Source: Vibrio xiamenensis (lineage in GTDB: Bacteria; Pseudomonadota; Gammaproteobacteria; Enterobacterales; Vibrionaceae). Taken from it: DNA of 64,000 nt. Made by a program: the position numbers and the translations under genes. Location of the stretch: assembly GCF_900100015.1 (NCBI RefSeq), contig NZ_FNDD01000002.1:248001-312000 (forward strand), written 5' to 3'. Shown here piece after piece: positions 26,370-35,631 of the stretch (the stretch's first letter is position 1; the number at the start of each line of letters is the position of its first letter). The notes below the pieces were generated by a model, which was not told the origin of the DNA, searched no databases, and worked only from the letters and a program-made list of their open reading frames with translations.

Positions 26370-27941
26370 ATGAAAACATTCCCCGTTGTTGTGTCAAGCT
26401 TGATGCTTGCACTGAGCATGGCCAATGGCTATGCCAAAACCCCCGATAATACACTGGTTGTGGCACAGTCTCTTGACGACATAACTAGCCTAGACCCAGC
26501 GCAAGGTTTTGAGCTTTCCTCTGTTCAAAGCTTTAACAACCTTTATCAACGCCTTGTGCAATCGAACCCAAATAACCCAACCGAGTTGCAACCAACGTTA
26601 GCCGCCTCTTGGGCATCAGAGCAAAACAGCCTGACTTTCACACTTAAAGACAACGCGACGTTTTCATCTGGCAACCCTGTTCGCCCAGAGGATGTAATTT
26701 TCAGCCTAGGTCGCGTGGTAAAACTTAACCTTGCGCCAGCGTTTATTCTGACTCAACTGGGTTGGAACAAAGACAACGTTGATAGCCATCTGACGAAAGT
26801 CTCGGCGAACCAAGTGAAACTGACTTGGGATGTCAATGTCGGCCCGTCTTTCGTACTCAGCCTACTTTCAGCGCCAGCCGCATCCATCGTTGACCAAAAA
26901 ACTGCCATGGCGCACGACCAAGAAAACGACCTTGGCCACGGCTGGCTAAATAGCCACTCCGCTGGCAGCGGCCCGTTCAAATTGCGCAAATACGTGCCAT
27001 CGCAAGTGCTGATGATGGAAGCCAATCCAAGCTCACCATCTGGCGCGCCAAAGCTTAAATATGTATTGCTGAAAAACGTCCCAGACGCAGCAACCCGTCA
27101 ATTGCTGCTTGAGCAAGGTGATGCAGACTTAGTTCGCAACCTAGGTACTGACCAATACTTCTCACTGCAAAACAAGCCAGGTGTGAAGACGCTTAACTTG
27201 CCATACGCATCGCTTTATTACTTGATGTTTAACGTTGAGAACGCCGATAACCCAGCCCTTGGTAAACCAGAGTTTTGGCAAGCGGCGCGCTACGCGTTTG
27301 ATTACAAAGGCATTGCTGAAGACCTAATGCACGGTCAATTCCAAGTTCAGCAATCGTTCTTGCCAGTCGGCTTTAATGGCGCGCTGGATGATCAGCCATA
27401 TCAATACAACCCAGAAAAAGCCAAGCAGATTCTAAAAGACGCCGGAATTAGCAATCCACACTTTAAGCTCGTGGTTTCTAACCAACCGCCATACTTAGAT
27501 ATCGCGCAAGCGCTGCAATCAAGCTTTGCTAAATCAGGCATCGATGTTGAGCTTATCCCGGGTGTGAGCAGCCAGATCGCTACCAATGTCAAAGCACATA
27601 AATACCAAGCGACGTTGACATCGTGGGGCCCTGACTACTTTGACCCGCACACCAACGCTTCTGCGTTTGCCTACAACCCAGAAAACGGCAGTAAGACGCT
27701 GGCATGGCGCGCCAACTGGCACATTCCAGCGCTGAATAAACTGACGCTGGAAGCACGCTCAGAAACCGACAGCGCCAAACGCACCGCGATCTACCAAGAT
27801 CTGCAACGCCAGGTCCGTGAGTCTTCCCCTTATGTTGTCGGCTTGCAAAACAAGAAATTGGTCGCACTGCGTGACGATATCAAAGGCTACGTGCAAGGCA
27901 TTACGCCGGAAATGGTGTTCTACAAAAACGTTTCTAAATAA
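26370..27941 (+). CDS. Peptide-type ABC transporter, substrate-binding protein
   Basis: A 523-residue exported binding protein of family 5 (DppA/OppA/NikA class). Seen: signal peptide ending ANGYAK, then VVAQSLDDITSLDPAQGFEL and the mid-protein GSGPFKLRKYVPSQ, both typical of the family. It heads a five-gene operon with two permeases and two ATPases, a complete Dpp-like importer. The substrate may be peptides, but sugars, opines or nickel are also transported by this class. A possible CRP site precedes it. Confidence 0.9.
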   Translation: MKTFPVVVSSLMLALSMANGYAKTPDNTLVVAQSLDDITSLDPAQGFELSSVQSFNNLYQRLVQSNPNNPTELQPTLAASWASEQNSLTFTLKDNATFSSGNPVRPEDVIFSLGRVVKLNLAPAFILTQLGWNKDNVDSHLTKVSANQVKLTWDVNVGPSFVLSLLSAPAASIVDQKTAMAHDQENDLGHGWLNSHSAGSGPFKLRKYVPSQVLMMEANPSSPSGAPKLKYVLLKNVPDAATRQLLLEQGDADLVRNLGTDQYFSLQNKPGVKTLNLPYASLYYLMFNVENADNPALGKPEFWQAARYAFDYKGIAEDLMHGQFQVQQSFLPVGFNGALDDQPYQYNPEKAKQILKDAGISNPHFKLVVSNQPPYLDIAQALQSSFAKSGIDVELIPGVSSQIATNVKAHKYQATLTSWGPDYFDPHTNASAFAYNPENGSKTLAWRANWHIPALNKLTLEARSETDSAKRTAIYQDLQRQVRESSPYVVGLQNKKLVALRDDIKGYVQGITPEMVFYKNVSK

Positions 27942-27986
27942 CTGTGTTTATACATAACTTTGTTTCTAAATAACGTTGTTTGATCA

Positions 27987-29042
27987 ATGAATAATACCAA
28001 CCCCTTATCCGGCTCATTGAGCCGGTTATGGACAAGCCGCTTTCAGCCTTTGCTGAGCGGCTTTTCGTCCTTTTTACTCACCCTGTTTGGGCTGTTAATT
28101 TTCACCTTTGTACTGTCACGTGCCGCACCGATTGATCCTGCGCTGCAACTGGTTGGCGATCACGCCAGCGAAGAGACCTACCAGCAGGCGCGTCACCAAC
28201 TCGGCTTAGATGACCCGCTACCGGTGCAATTTTTCAGTTATGTTGAGCGCTTGTTGCAGGGCGATTTAGGCATATCTCAAGTTTCCCAGCAACCCGTGGT
28301 TGAGGATCTCAAACACGTCTTTCCAGCGACACTTGAGCTGGCGACAGTGGCGATGATTTTTGGCGCACTGCTCGGCATCTCTTTGGCTTGTCTCGCGGTG
28401 TATAAACCGGGCAGCATCATCGACCATGTCGCGCGGTTTATCTCACTGTTGGGCTATTCTGTACCGGTGTTTTGGCTGGGTTTACTTGGGCTATTGCTGT
28501 TTTACGCCACCTTGCACTGGTCGGCTGGCCCTGGGCGTTTGGATGACATTTACACCTACACCATGGAATTTAATAGTGGCTTTGTGTTGTGGGATGCGCT
28601 GCGCTCTGGTGACAGTGAAATCATACTCAATGCGCTTGGTCATTTGTGGCTGCCTGTTGCGGTACTTTCGCTACTGTCAATGGCTTCCATCACCCGCCTT
28701 TTGCGCGCCGTGATGCTTGAAGAGAGCAATAAAGAGTATGTGATTTTGGCGCAGGCCAAAGGCGCAAGCCGCGCAAGAATTTTGTTCTCGCACATTTTCC
28801 CGAATGTGCTCGGCACGTTGATTACCATCCTTGCCCTCTCCTACACCGGTCTGCTTGAAGGCGCAGTACTGACTGAAACCGTGTTTGCATGGCCTGGACT
28901 TGGCCGCTATCTCACCACCGCGCTGTTTGCATCAGATACCGCGGCGGTACTGGGGTCCACCCTATTGATTGGTAGCTGCTTTATTTTGCTCAATGCTCTG
29001 GCCGATGCTCTTACTCGCTGGGTCGACCCGAGGACTCGCTAA
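27987..29042 (+). CDS. Peptide-type ABC transporter, permease 1 (DppB-like)
   Basis: A 351-residue permease of the DppB/OppB type with about six membrane segments: the first at about residues 30-50, then the periplasmic loop with AAPIDPALQLVGDHASEETY, and a C-terminal EAA-type cytoplasmic loop (YVILAQAKGASRARILFSHI). It follows the binding protein by 45 bases. Codons 8-13 contain a CCGGCTC-att-GAGCCGG hairpin (28009-28025), which could limit its translation relative to the binding protein. Its stop overlaps the next gene. Confidence 0.92.
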   Translation: MNNTNPLSGSLSRLWTSRFQPLLSGFSSFLLTLFGLLIFTFVLSRAAPIDPALQLVGDHASEETYQQARHQLGLDDPLPVQFFSYVERLLQGDLGISQVSQQPVVEDLKHVFPATLELATVAMIFGALLGISLACLAVYKPGSIIDHVARFISLLGYSVPVFWLGLLGLLLFYATLHWSAGPGRLDDIYTYTMEFNSGFVLWDALRSGDSEIILNALGHLWLPVAVLSLLSMASITRLLRAVMLEESNKEYVILAQAKGASRARILFSHIFPNVLGTLITILALSYTGLLEGAVLTETVFAWPGLGRYLTTALFASDTAAVLGSTLLIGSCFILLNALADALTRWVDPRTR

Positions 29043-29881
29043 TGACAAAACACAATTCGCGCTTAGCGCTGCCAAAATGGTTTAACACCTTCAATTTTGG
29101 CCTGATTTTAGTGGCGATTTTGCTGCTTACGGCGATATTTGCGCCGCTATTTACCCACTATGACCCAAACGTGCAAAACATCAGTGAACGTCTTGCACCG
29201 CCAAGCACGCTGCACTGGTTTGGCACCGACCGGTTTGGCCGTGATCTGTTGACTCGCGTGCTGTATGGCGCGCGCCCAACGCTAGTGTTGGTTTCTCTGG
29301 TGGTCATTATTACCGTGCCGATAGGACTGATGATTGGCATTTGCGCTGGCTACTTTGGTGGCTGGACCGAAAGACTGCTGATGCGATTTACCGACATTGT
29401 TATGTCGCTACCTAGCCTGGTTATTGCGTTAGCCTTAGTGTCCATTTTAGGCCCCGGGCTAATGAATGGCGCGCTGGCGCTGGCCTTCACCAGTTGGCCA
29501 TCGTTTGCTCGCCAAGCGCGTACCGAAACCCTCGCACTGCGCCGCAGCGACTATTTAGCCGCCGCAAAAATGCAAGGCATTGGCGGTTGGCGCTTGATTG
29601 TTGGTCATATTGTGCCTTTGTGTCTGCCAAGTGCGATTGTGCGCGCCGCGCTCAACCTGGGTGGCATTATTTTATCAGCTGCTGGACTGGGCTTTTTAGG
29701 CATGGGGATTCAACCACCCGCCGCAGAATGGGGCTCAATGGTCGCCAGTGGCAGCCGAGTCATTTTTGATCAATGGTGGGTCGCTGCCGTACCGGGCTTT
29801 GCGATTCTATTTGCCAGCCTCGCCTTTAACCTGTTAGGCGATGGTTTACGAGATAAGTTGGACCCACGCCATGCAAAATAA
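29042..29881 (+). CDS. Peptide-type ABC transporter, permease 2 (DppC-like)
   Basis: A 279-residue permease of the DppC/OppC type. Seen: N-terminal membrane segment, the FGTDRFGRDLLTRVLYGARP signature, the EAA-type loop DYLAAAKMQGIGGWRLIVGH, and GLGFLGMGIQPPAAEWGSMV near the C-terminus. Its ATG shares one base with the preceding stop (TAATG), and it overlaps the first ATPase gene by 11 bases, so translation is coupled. Confidence 0.93.
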   Translation: MTKHNSRLALPKWFNTFNFGLILVAILLLTAIFAPLFTHYDPNVQNISERLAPPSTLHWFGTDRFGRDLLTRVLYGARPTLVLVSLVVIITVPIGLMIGICAGYFGGWTERLLMRFTDIVMSLPSLVIALALVSILGPGLMNGALALAFTSWPSFARQARTETLALRRSDYLAAAKMQGIGGWRLIVGHIVPLCLPSAIVRAALNLGGIILSAAGLGFLGMGIQPPAAEWGSMVASGSRVIFDQWWVAAVPGFAILFASLAFNLLGDGLRDKLDPRHAK

Positions 29882-30716
29882 CCGCCCTCTTATCGAGGTA
29901 GAAAACCTCAATATTCAGCTCGATTCTGGCCGATCATTGGTAAAAGATTTGAGTTTTAGCATCGGTCGTGAACGGGTGGCGTTGGTTGGCGAATCTGGCT
30001 CCGGCAAATCGCTAACAGCACGCACCTTGATGGGGCTGCTGCCAAGCGCCTGTCACCCCAGCGCCGACAAACTTGAGCTACTGGGCGAGCCGGTACTTTC
30101 ACTTAGTCAAGCAAAGTGGAACCGTCTGCGCGGCAATCAAGTAGCGATGGTGTTGCAAGATCCGAAATACGCGCTCAATCCAGCGCGTACCATCGGCATG
30201 CAGATTGAAGAAACGCTGATTTTGCATCACAAATTGCCGCGTCGTGAGCGTATCGAACGCGTCGAAGCCATGCTGGAAGCCGTCGGTTTACCGGAGCCAG
30301 CCAAACTGCGCCGCTGGTATCCACATCAGCTCTCTGGCGGTATGGGTCAACGTGTGATGCTGGCGATTGCCCTGATTGGCAACCCGCAACTGCTGATTGC
30401 TGACGAACCCACCTCGGCGCTCGATCACGCCATGCGCGATCAAGTGTTGGAGCTGATTCACTCCCTGGTTGATGAGCGCAATATGGGGCTGCTGCTTATT
30501 AGCCACGATTTACAACAAGTGGCGCAATACAGTGAACGAGTGATGGTCATGTACCAAGGTCGTCTGGTCGACGAACTGCCAGCAGATAAACTTGCCAGCG
30601 CCGAACATCTTTACACTCGAACATTGTGGTCATGTCAGCCACATATCGACAAACGGGGTCAGCCACTGCCGACTCTGGATCGCACCGCTTTGGAGAAACA
30701 GTATGCCGATTCTTGA
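29871..30716 (+). CDS. Peptide-type ABC transporter, ATPase 1 (DppD-like)
   Basis: A 281-residue ATPase. Seen: Walker A GESGSGKS, Q-loop MVLQDPKYALNP, signature in LSGGMGQRVM, Walker B LLIADEPTSALD and the H-loop in LLISHDL. The ATG at 29871 lies inside the end of the permease gene; starting at 29841 would add ten residues unlike the family. No C-terminal Fe-S-type oligopeptide extension is obvious. Overlaps the last gene by 14 bases. Confidence 0.93.
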   Translation: MQNNRPLIEVENLNIQLDSGRSLVKDLSFSIGRERVALVGESGSGKSLTARTLMGLLPSACHPSADKLELLGEPVLSLSQAKWNRLRGNQVAMVLQDPKYALNPARTIGMQIEETLILHHKLPRRERIERVEAMLEAVGLPEPAKLRRWYPHQLSGGMGQRVMLAIALIGNPQLLIADEPTSALDHAMRDQVLELIHSLVDERNMGLLLISHDLQQVAQYSERVMVMYQGRLVDELPADKLASAEHLYTRTLWSCQPHIDKRGQPLPTLDRTALEKQYADS

Positions 30717-31386
30717 GCTTAATAACGTCAGTGTCAGCCATGTCCAAGGTAACCAAGCCAATACCGTGGTGCACAATGTCAGCCTGAGCGTCAATCAAGG
30801 CGAATGCTTTGGTCTGGAAGGGCCATCTGGGTGTGGTAAATCGTCGTTACTGTGGGTGCTCGCGGGGCTCAATCCACACTGGTTTGGTCAGATTTCGATG
30901 CTGGGTCAAGAGCTTGAACAAGGCCAGCAATTTCGCGGTCAGCTACGCCGTGACGTACAAATGGTGTTCCAAGATCCCTATGCTTCGCTGCATCCTAAGC
31001 ATCGCCTGCGTCGCACCTTAGCTGAGCCACTTAAGCGCCTGAAAATGGATGCGATTGACGATCGCATTGAGCAGGGTTTTAAGCAAGTTGGCCTCACAAG
31101 CGATATGATTGATCGCTATCCCCATCAGCTCTCGGGCGGCCAGCGTCAACGCGTCGCGATCGTACGCGCTCTGCTACTCGAACCCAAATTGCTGTTGCTT
31201 GACGAGCCAACGTCGGCGCTGGATATGTCGGTTCAGGCTGAGATCCTCAACTTACTCAACGAACTGAAACAGCAATATAAGCTCACGATGCTGCTGGTCA
31301 GCCATGACCCACACACCATCGACTATATGTGCGATGCTGGCGTCACAATGAAGCGCGGCAAAATTGAGCAGACCTTGAGATACTAA
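30703..31386 (+). CDS. Peptide-type ABC transporter, ATPase 2 (DppF-like)
   Basis: A 227-residue ATPase, shorter than the usual DppF (about 330) because the C-terminal extension is missing. Seen: Walker A GPSGCGKSS, Q-loop MVFQDPYASLHPKH, signature LSGGQRQRVAI, Walker B LLLLDEPTSALD, H-loop LLVSHDPHT. The ATG at 30703 has GGAG 7 bases upstream. Last gene of the operon, followed by a terminator. The short form is similar to NikE-type partners, so nickel or another small ligand should be kept in mind. Confidence 0.9.
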   Translation: MPILELNNVSVSHVQGNQANTVVHNVSLSVNQGECFGLEGPSGCGKSSLLWVLAGLNPHWFGQISMLGQELEQGQQFRGQLRRDVQMVFQDPYASLHPKHRLRRTLAEPLKRLKMDAIDDRIEQGFKQVGLTSDMIDRYPHQLSGGQRQRVAIVRALLLEPKLLLLDEPTSALDMSVQAEILNLLNELKQQYKLTMLLVSHDPHTIDYMCDAGVTMKRGKIEQTLRY

Positions 31387-31417
31387 GCAAACACGCAAAG
31401 ATAGCCACCAACCCAAA

Positions 31418-31442
31418 AGCGAGCCAATCGGCTCGCTTTTTC
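31418..31442 (+). terminator. Terminator of peptide-type ABC operon
   Basis: AGCGAGCCAATCGGCTCGCT followed by TTTTTCTC. The stem is nearly the same as that at 33868-33895. Confidence 0.92.
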
Positions 31443-31813
31443 TCAATCTACACAGATGTTTTTCATCTGATGGTTTATATACCAATTGAGTTTATCTGCC
31501 AATTGGGTTCATCTCATACTCGAACAAAATAACAATGAACTAAAACGACGTTTCAACTTACTAAATTCACCTCTTATTACCGTCTTATACCTACCCTATC
31601 ACTCATCGCGAAAGGATAATGCGCAGTAAAAATATTGCGCGCGCATTGATTCTGAGCCGAAAAGTAATGGTCATTTTTGACTAGAAATTCGTCAGTATTA
31701 TAAAAGTACCAAATCCCCTCCTAGCTAGAGCCATACAGGTGTGGCTGTGGATATACTCCCTCACGCAGCGCTGACAATCACCTAACACAACTCGGACATG
31801 AGAGGAACTTTTC
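31443..31813. other. 371-base gap before acidic repeat protein
   Basis: Contains a 17-base imperfect direct repeat (CCAATTGAGTTTATCTG, then CCAATTGGGTTCATCTC, 31491 onward) and a small AGCCATAC-agg-TGTGGCT hairpin near 31730. No gene or known riboswitch seen; it should hold the promoter of the next gene. Confidence 0.4.
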
Positions 31814-33844
31814 ATGACACAAATTCTTGTTGGTGCCACGAATACCAGCGGAAAAGGTTCAGCGGCAGACCTTACCGTCGACAATGGCACCCAAATCATT
31901 CTCGACCAAGACAGTTACTACCAAGCCGGTTATCTCGCCGCTTACTTAGACGATGGTGACCTTGATATCGAAAACTTAGCGGGTTGGGGCGCGGCGGATC
32001 TAAAAGAAATTTCCATTACTGATGGTGATTACTCACAGTTGACCATCACCGATTTTGTTGATATCGCGATTACCGACGGCGATTATGAATCGATTATCAT
32101 CAACCAAGCAAAACGCGCCACCATAGACTTAAGTGACTCAGACCAAGGGGTGAGTGTTTATCTTACGCCTTACAGCAACAATGATCATTGGAGCAACTTG
32201 TACCAAGTCACGATGGGATCTGGCGATGACTATGTCTCTTTTAGTATGACCGCCAGCACCAACCCTAATTCGACAAAATGGACCGAGTTTGATGTTGATC
32301 TCGGTGATGGCGACGACACCTTTGACTACGCACTCAAAGAAGCCGCAAGCGATACGCAGCAGCGCAGCGTCGATGGCGGTGACGGTTTTGATAGCTTGCT
32401 GCTCAGTGGCGATAACTCCGATATTGAATTCGTCAACTTTGAGTATGTTGAGCTTGAAGACGGCGAGACCTTAACCCTAACGGAACAAGATTTGATCAAC
32501 AACAGCGCGCTTGAACAAGGACTAATCGTCAACGGCAAGGTCGCATTAGCGGATGATGTATCACTATTAGGTATGGCAATCAACGAGCTTAGTGACGAAC
32601 AACTCGCGCTGCTAGAAGAAAATGGTTACGACAGCACAGACTATGTGGCGGTCACCTTGTACACCGGTGATGGCGATAATGCTTATTTGTATGACGAAGA
32701 ATATACCTTAATTGTTAAAGAATCGGATATTGACTACAGCACCTTTAACTATCTGCACACCAGTGGCAGTTCCGGTGATACCTATTGGTTAAGCACATCC
32801 GGCCTAAGTTATTTTAATCTCTGGAGTTCGTATCAGTACGAGAGTTCTCAATGGCTGGAAGTTGACGCCACCTTGGACTACGGGAATTCACTCGTGGTAT
32901 ACGAACTGGCATCCGCAGCCAATGATGGGATTACTCGCTCTATCGATGGGTCTGGCGGTGTTGATACTCTGCTCATTTATGACGACGTTAACGGTTTAGA
33001 CTTTCAAAATTTTGAAAAGATTTATAACCATTCCGGCGACACCTTACTCTTAACTCAAGATCTGTTAGACAATAACGCTGCAGGTAGCAGTTTAGTCGTG
33101 ATTGGTGACTTCGAAGTCACTGAGAATATCGATCAAATGACCGTGAATTTGCTCTCTGGTACAGACAGCTATTACATCGAATCGACCGAATACACTTCTG
33201 GTTATAGCTACGATGATTATTACGTCGCTACCCTTGATGTTCCGGTAAGCTTGGATTTGCAAATCGGTGACAGCACATATTCGCTAGTCACTGAACTGCA
33301 ATATATTACCTATAGCGCGGACAACATCGTGTATCAACTGGATGCGAGCTACGACGAAGATAGCGCACAATATTTTAGTTTTGAGTTTGGCAACACGGAT
33401 GACACCATCGCCTATAACGTCAGCTTCACCACCTATTACGACTATGACGATGGTCCTGCTTCCGACAACTATTATTTCGGCATTTTTAGTATTGATGGTG
33501 GCGATGGTGTCGACACAATTATCTTTGAGCAAGCACCAGACGCGCTAGACTTTTCCAATTTCGAATACGTTGATGTCGAGTTTGATGGTGATTTGGAGCT
33601 AGACCAAACCCTACTGGCGGAGAATAACTCTGCGAGCGAAGGGCTGATTGTCAACTCAAGTGTGGCGTTGGTCGATGATATTCAAAGCATTGTCGTTTCA
33701 GCCTTGAGCGATGAACAGCAAGCCTTATTTGATAGTGTTGGCGTTGATAGCGACGAGTACTCTGCCGTAACTGTTTACTATGGAGAAGACAGTTACACCT
33801 TGCTTATGGATGTTGACGATCTCTCGTATCATCTTGCCGCTTAA
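31814..33844 (+). CDS. RTX-like acidic repeat protein, three repeats
   Basis: A 676-residue, strongly acidic protein with no Cys that I can find, few Lys/Arg and no signal peptide or membrane segment. It opens with a conserved block (QILVGATNTSGKGSAADLT) shared with the protein at 41578-42507. Three repeats of about 185 residues each carry one RTX-like nonapeptide: VDGGDGFDSLLL (from residue 186), IDGSGGVDTLLI (from 377), IDGGDGVDTIIF (from 560), each followed by a DFxNFE motif, then LLxNN and GLIV blocks. Such Ca-binding beta-roll motifs and lack of a signal peptide suggest type I secretion by a C-terminal signal, but no type I exporter is in the window. GAGG lies about 9 bases before the ATG. 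Function unknown. Confidence 0.75.
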   Translation: MTQILVGATNTSGKGSAADLTVDNGTQIILDQDSYYQAGYLAAYLDDGDLDIENLAGWGAADLKEISITDGDYSQLTITDFVDIAITDGDYESIIINQAKRATIDLSDSDQGVSVYLTPYSNNDHWSNLYQVTMGSGDDYVSFSMTASTNPNSTKWTEFDVDLGDGDDTFDYALKEAASDTQQRSVDGGDGFDSLLLSGDNSDIEFVNFEYVELEDGETLTLTEQDLINNSALEQGLIVNGKVALADDVSLLGMAINELSDEQLALLEENGYDSTDYVAVTLYTGDGDNAYLYDEEYTLIVKESDIDYSTFNYLHTSGSSGDTYWLSTSGLSYFNLWSSYQYESSQWLEVDATLDYGNSLVVYELASAANDGITRSIDGSGGVDTLLIYDDVNGLDFQNFEKIYNHSGDTLLLTQDLLDNNAAGSSLVVIGDFEVTENIDQMTVNLLSGTDSYYIESTEYTSGYSYDDYYVATLDVPVSLDLQIGDSTYSLVTELQYITYSADNIVYQLDASYDEDSAQYFSFEFGNTDDTIAYNVSFTTYYDYDDGPASDNYYFGIFSIDGGDGVDTIIFEQAPDALDFSNFEYVDVEFDGDLELDQTLLAENNSASEGLIVNSSVALVDDIQSIVVSALSDEQQALFDSVGVDSDEYSAVTVYYGEDSYTLLMDVDDLSYHLAA

Positions 33845-33867
33845 TTTCCCGAGTCGGTTTAGAAGCT

Positions 33868-33895
33868 AAAAAGCGAGCCAATTGGCTCGCTTTTT
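33868..33895. terminator. Bidirectional terminator
   Basis: Perfect 28-base palindrome AAAAAGCGAGCCAATTGG... ending CTCGCTTTTT between the convergent repeat-protein and helicase genes; A- and T-runs serve both directions. Confidence 0.93.
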
Positions 33896-33921
33896 ATCGC
33901 TATGAGTACTGCCTGCTCAAG

Positions 33922-35355
33922 CTACTGCGAAGGCTTGTTAGCGCGCGGCTTTTGCCCTTGGCGCGGCGCTGGTTTTGACTGGCCGTTATTGCCGCCTTGT
34001 GCATTTTTCGGTTTACGCGAGCGGTTTGGCTTATTGTTACCCTGAGTTTGGCTCGAATCGTTACCAAAACGGCGACGCGGTTTACGCGCCGCTTTATCGC
34101 CCTGCTTGGCTTCACCAGGTTGGCGTGCTTGCACCTCACCATTGCCAGCTTTTGGCTTCTTCGGTTTTTTCGGTTTCTTTGGCTTAATTGGACGTGTATC
34201 CAATTTCGACTCTGGCAGCGCATTGGTCGGCTTATAGCCTTCAAGCTCAACTCGCGGCAGTAGCTGTTGAATCAAGCGCTCAATACCAAACAGGTCCTCC
34301 GCCTCAGCCGCGCACACCAGCGAAATAGCCTTACCGACCTCACCCGCACGGCCAGTACGACCAATACGGTGCACGTAATCTTCGGCAACGTTTGGCAGTT
34401 CGTAGTTCACCACTTGCGGCAACTGTGGAATATCAATACCACGCGCGGCGATGTCGGTTGCAACAAGCACCCGAATTTCGCCAGATTTAAAATTTGCTAG
34501 CGCTTTGGTGCGCGCACCTTGGCTTTTGTTACCGTGGATCGCCGCCGCGGCAATGTTATTATCGGTTAAAAACGCCGCCAAACGGTTCGCGCCATGTTTG
34601 GTACGAGTAAACACCAACACTTGTTGCCAATTGCCATCGTTAATCAGTTTTGCCAACATTGGCGCTTTCTTTTTAGCATCCGCTGGATAGATACACTGCT
34701 CAACAGTGCGCGCCGTTGAGTTGGCAGGACTGACCGAAATTTCCACCGGATTGTTGACTAAGCCTTTCGCCAGATCTCGAATTTCAGCGGAAAACGTTGC
34801 GGAAAACAGCAGATTTTGGCGCTTGGCCGGCAGCAACTGAAGAATTTTGCGAATATCGCGAATAAAGCCCATATCCAGCATGCGATCGGCTTCATCCAAC
34901 ACCAACACTTCAAGTTGATCAAACTTAACCGCATTTTGCTGATACAAATCCATCAAACGCCCTGGTGTTGCCACCAAAATATCCGCACCTTTACGCAGAC
35001 GCAGCATTTGCGGATTGATCTTGACGCCGCCAAACACCACCGCACTCGACAGACGCAGATGACGGCTGTAAAGCGCCACATTTTCTTGCACTTGCGCAGC
35101 AAGTTCGCGAGTGGGTGTCAGGATCAGAGCACGGACCTGATTGCCACGCACTTTCGGCCCATGTGACAAACGCTCTAGAATAGGCAGAGTAAAGCCGGCG
35201 GTTTTCCCCGTTCCGGTCTGCGCTGCGGCCATTACATCCTGCCCTTTCAATACCGCCGGAATGGCTTGCGCCTGAATCGGCGACGGCGTGTCATAGCCTT
35301 TTTCTTGAATAGCTTTAAGGATTGGCGCAGATAGACCTAAAGAGGTAAAACCCAT
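33922..35355 (-). CDS. rhlE: DEAD-box ATP-dependent RNA helicase, RhlE type
   Basis: A 477-residue RNA helicase. Seen: Q motif ([14 protein letters not shown], about residues 20-33), Walker A AQTGTGKT (45-52), [34 protein letters not shown], and in the second RecA domain [14 protein letters not shown] and [10 protein letters not shown]. The last ~90 residues are a basic, low-complexity RNA-binding tail rich in Lys-Pro-Lys repeats and Arg/Gln/Asn. RhlE-type enzymes act in ribosome assembly and mRNA turnover, often in cold. Monocistronic. Confidence 0.93.
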   Translation of the reverse strand: MGFTSLGLSAPILKAIQEKGYDTPSPIQAQAIPAVLKGQDVMAAAQTGTGKTAGFTLPILERLSHGPKVRGNQVRALILTPTRELAAQVQENVALYSRHLRLSSAVVFGGVKINPQMLRLRKGADILVATPGRLMDLYQQNAVKFDQLEVLVLDEADRMLDMGFIRDIRKILQLLPAKRQNLLFSATFSAEIRDLAKGLVNNPVEISVSPANSTARTVEQCIYPADAKKKAPMLAKLINDGNWQQVLVFTRTKHGANRLAAFLTDNNIAAAAIHGNKSQGARTKALANFKSGEIRVLVATDIAARGIDIPQLPQVVNYELPNVAEDYVHRIGRTGRAGEVGKAISLVCAAEAEDLFGIERLIQQLLPRVELEGYKPTNALPESKLDTRPIKPKKPKKPKKPKAGNGEVQARQPGEAKQGDKAARKPRRRFGNDSSQTQGNNKPNRSRKPKNAQGGNNGQSKPAPRQGQKPRANKPSQ

Positions 35356-35574
35356 AGATTGATTCTCAAATGTTGATGATAAATAACGGTTTCGCCAGTT
35401 AAATCGGGTTGAGTGACAAAAGTCTTGCTCAGCTCATCGGCGAAAAGTCCGCCATTCTGAGGCTTTTGCGGTTATCAAGCAACTGCTATTTGTCTTTCGA
35501 GTTTTGGCGACAAGCAATATTTAACAACAATCGATATCTGACAACATCGCTATTGGAATACGATCGCTCAACGC

Positions 35575-35606
35575 AACCAAGGCGCTGGTATGTCAGCGCC
35601 TTGGTT
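35575..35606. terminator. Strong stem-loop terminator
   Basis: 13-base perfect arms AACCAAGGCGCTG / CAGCGCCTTGGTT around 6 bases, then TTAG. It lies just past the APC permease stop (read on the minus strand). The rest of 35356-35631 holds the helicase promoter and no gene I can support. Confidence 0.75.
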
Positions 35607-35631
35607 TTAGTTGGTTGATGTTGAAGCTGGG

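Noticed and set aside
31720-31800. Possible riboswitch before the acidic repeat protein
   Set aside because: The small hairpin there does not show the conserved core of the c-di-GMP riboswitch or any other class I know.
35409-35618. 69-codon open frame before the APC permease terminator
   Set aside because: It runs through the strong hairpin at 35575-35606 and has no ribosome site or family similarity.
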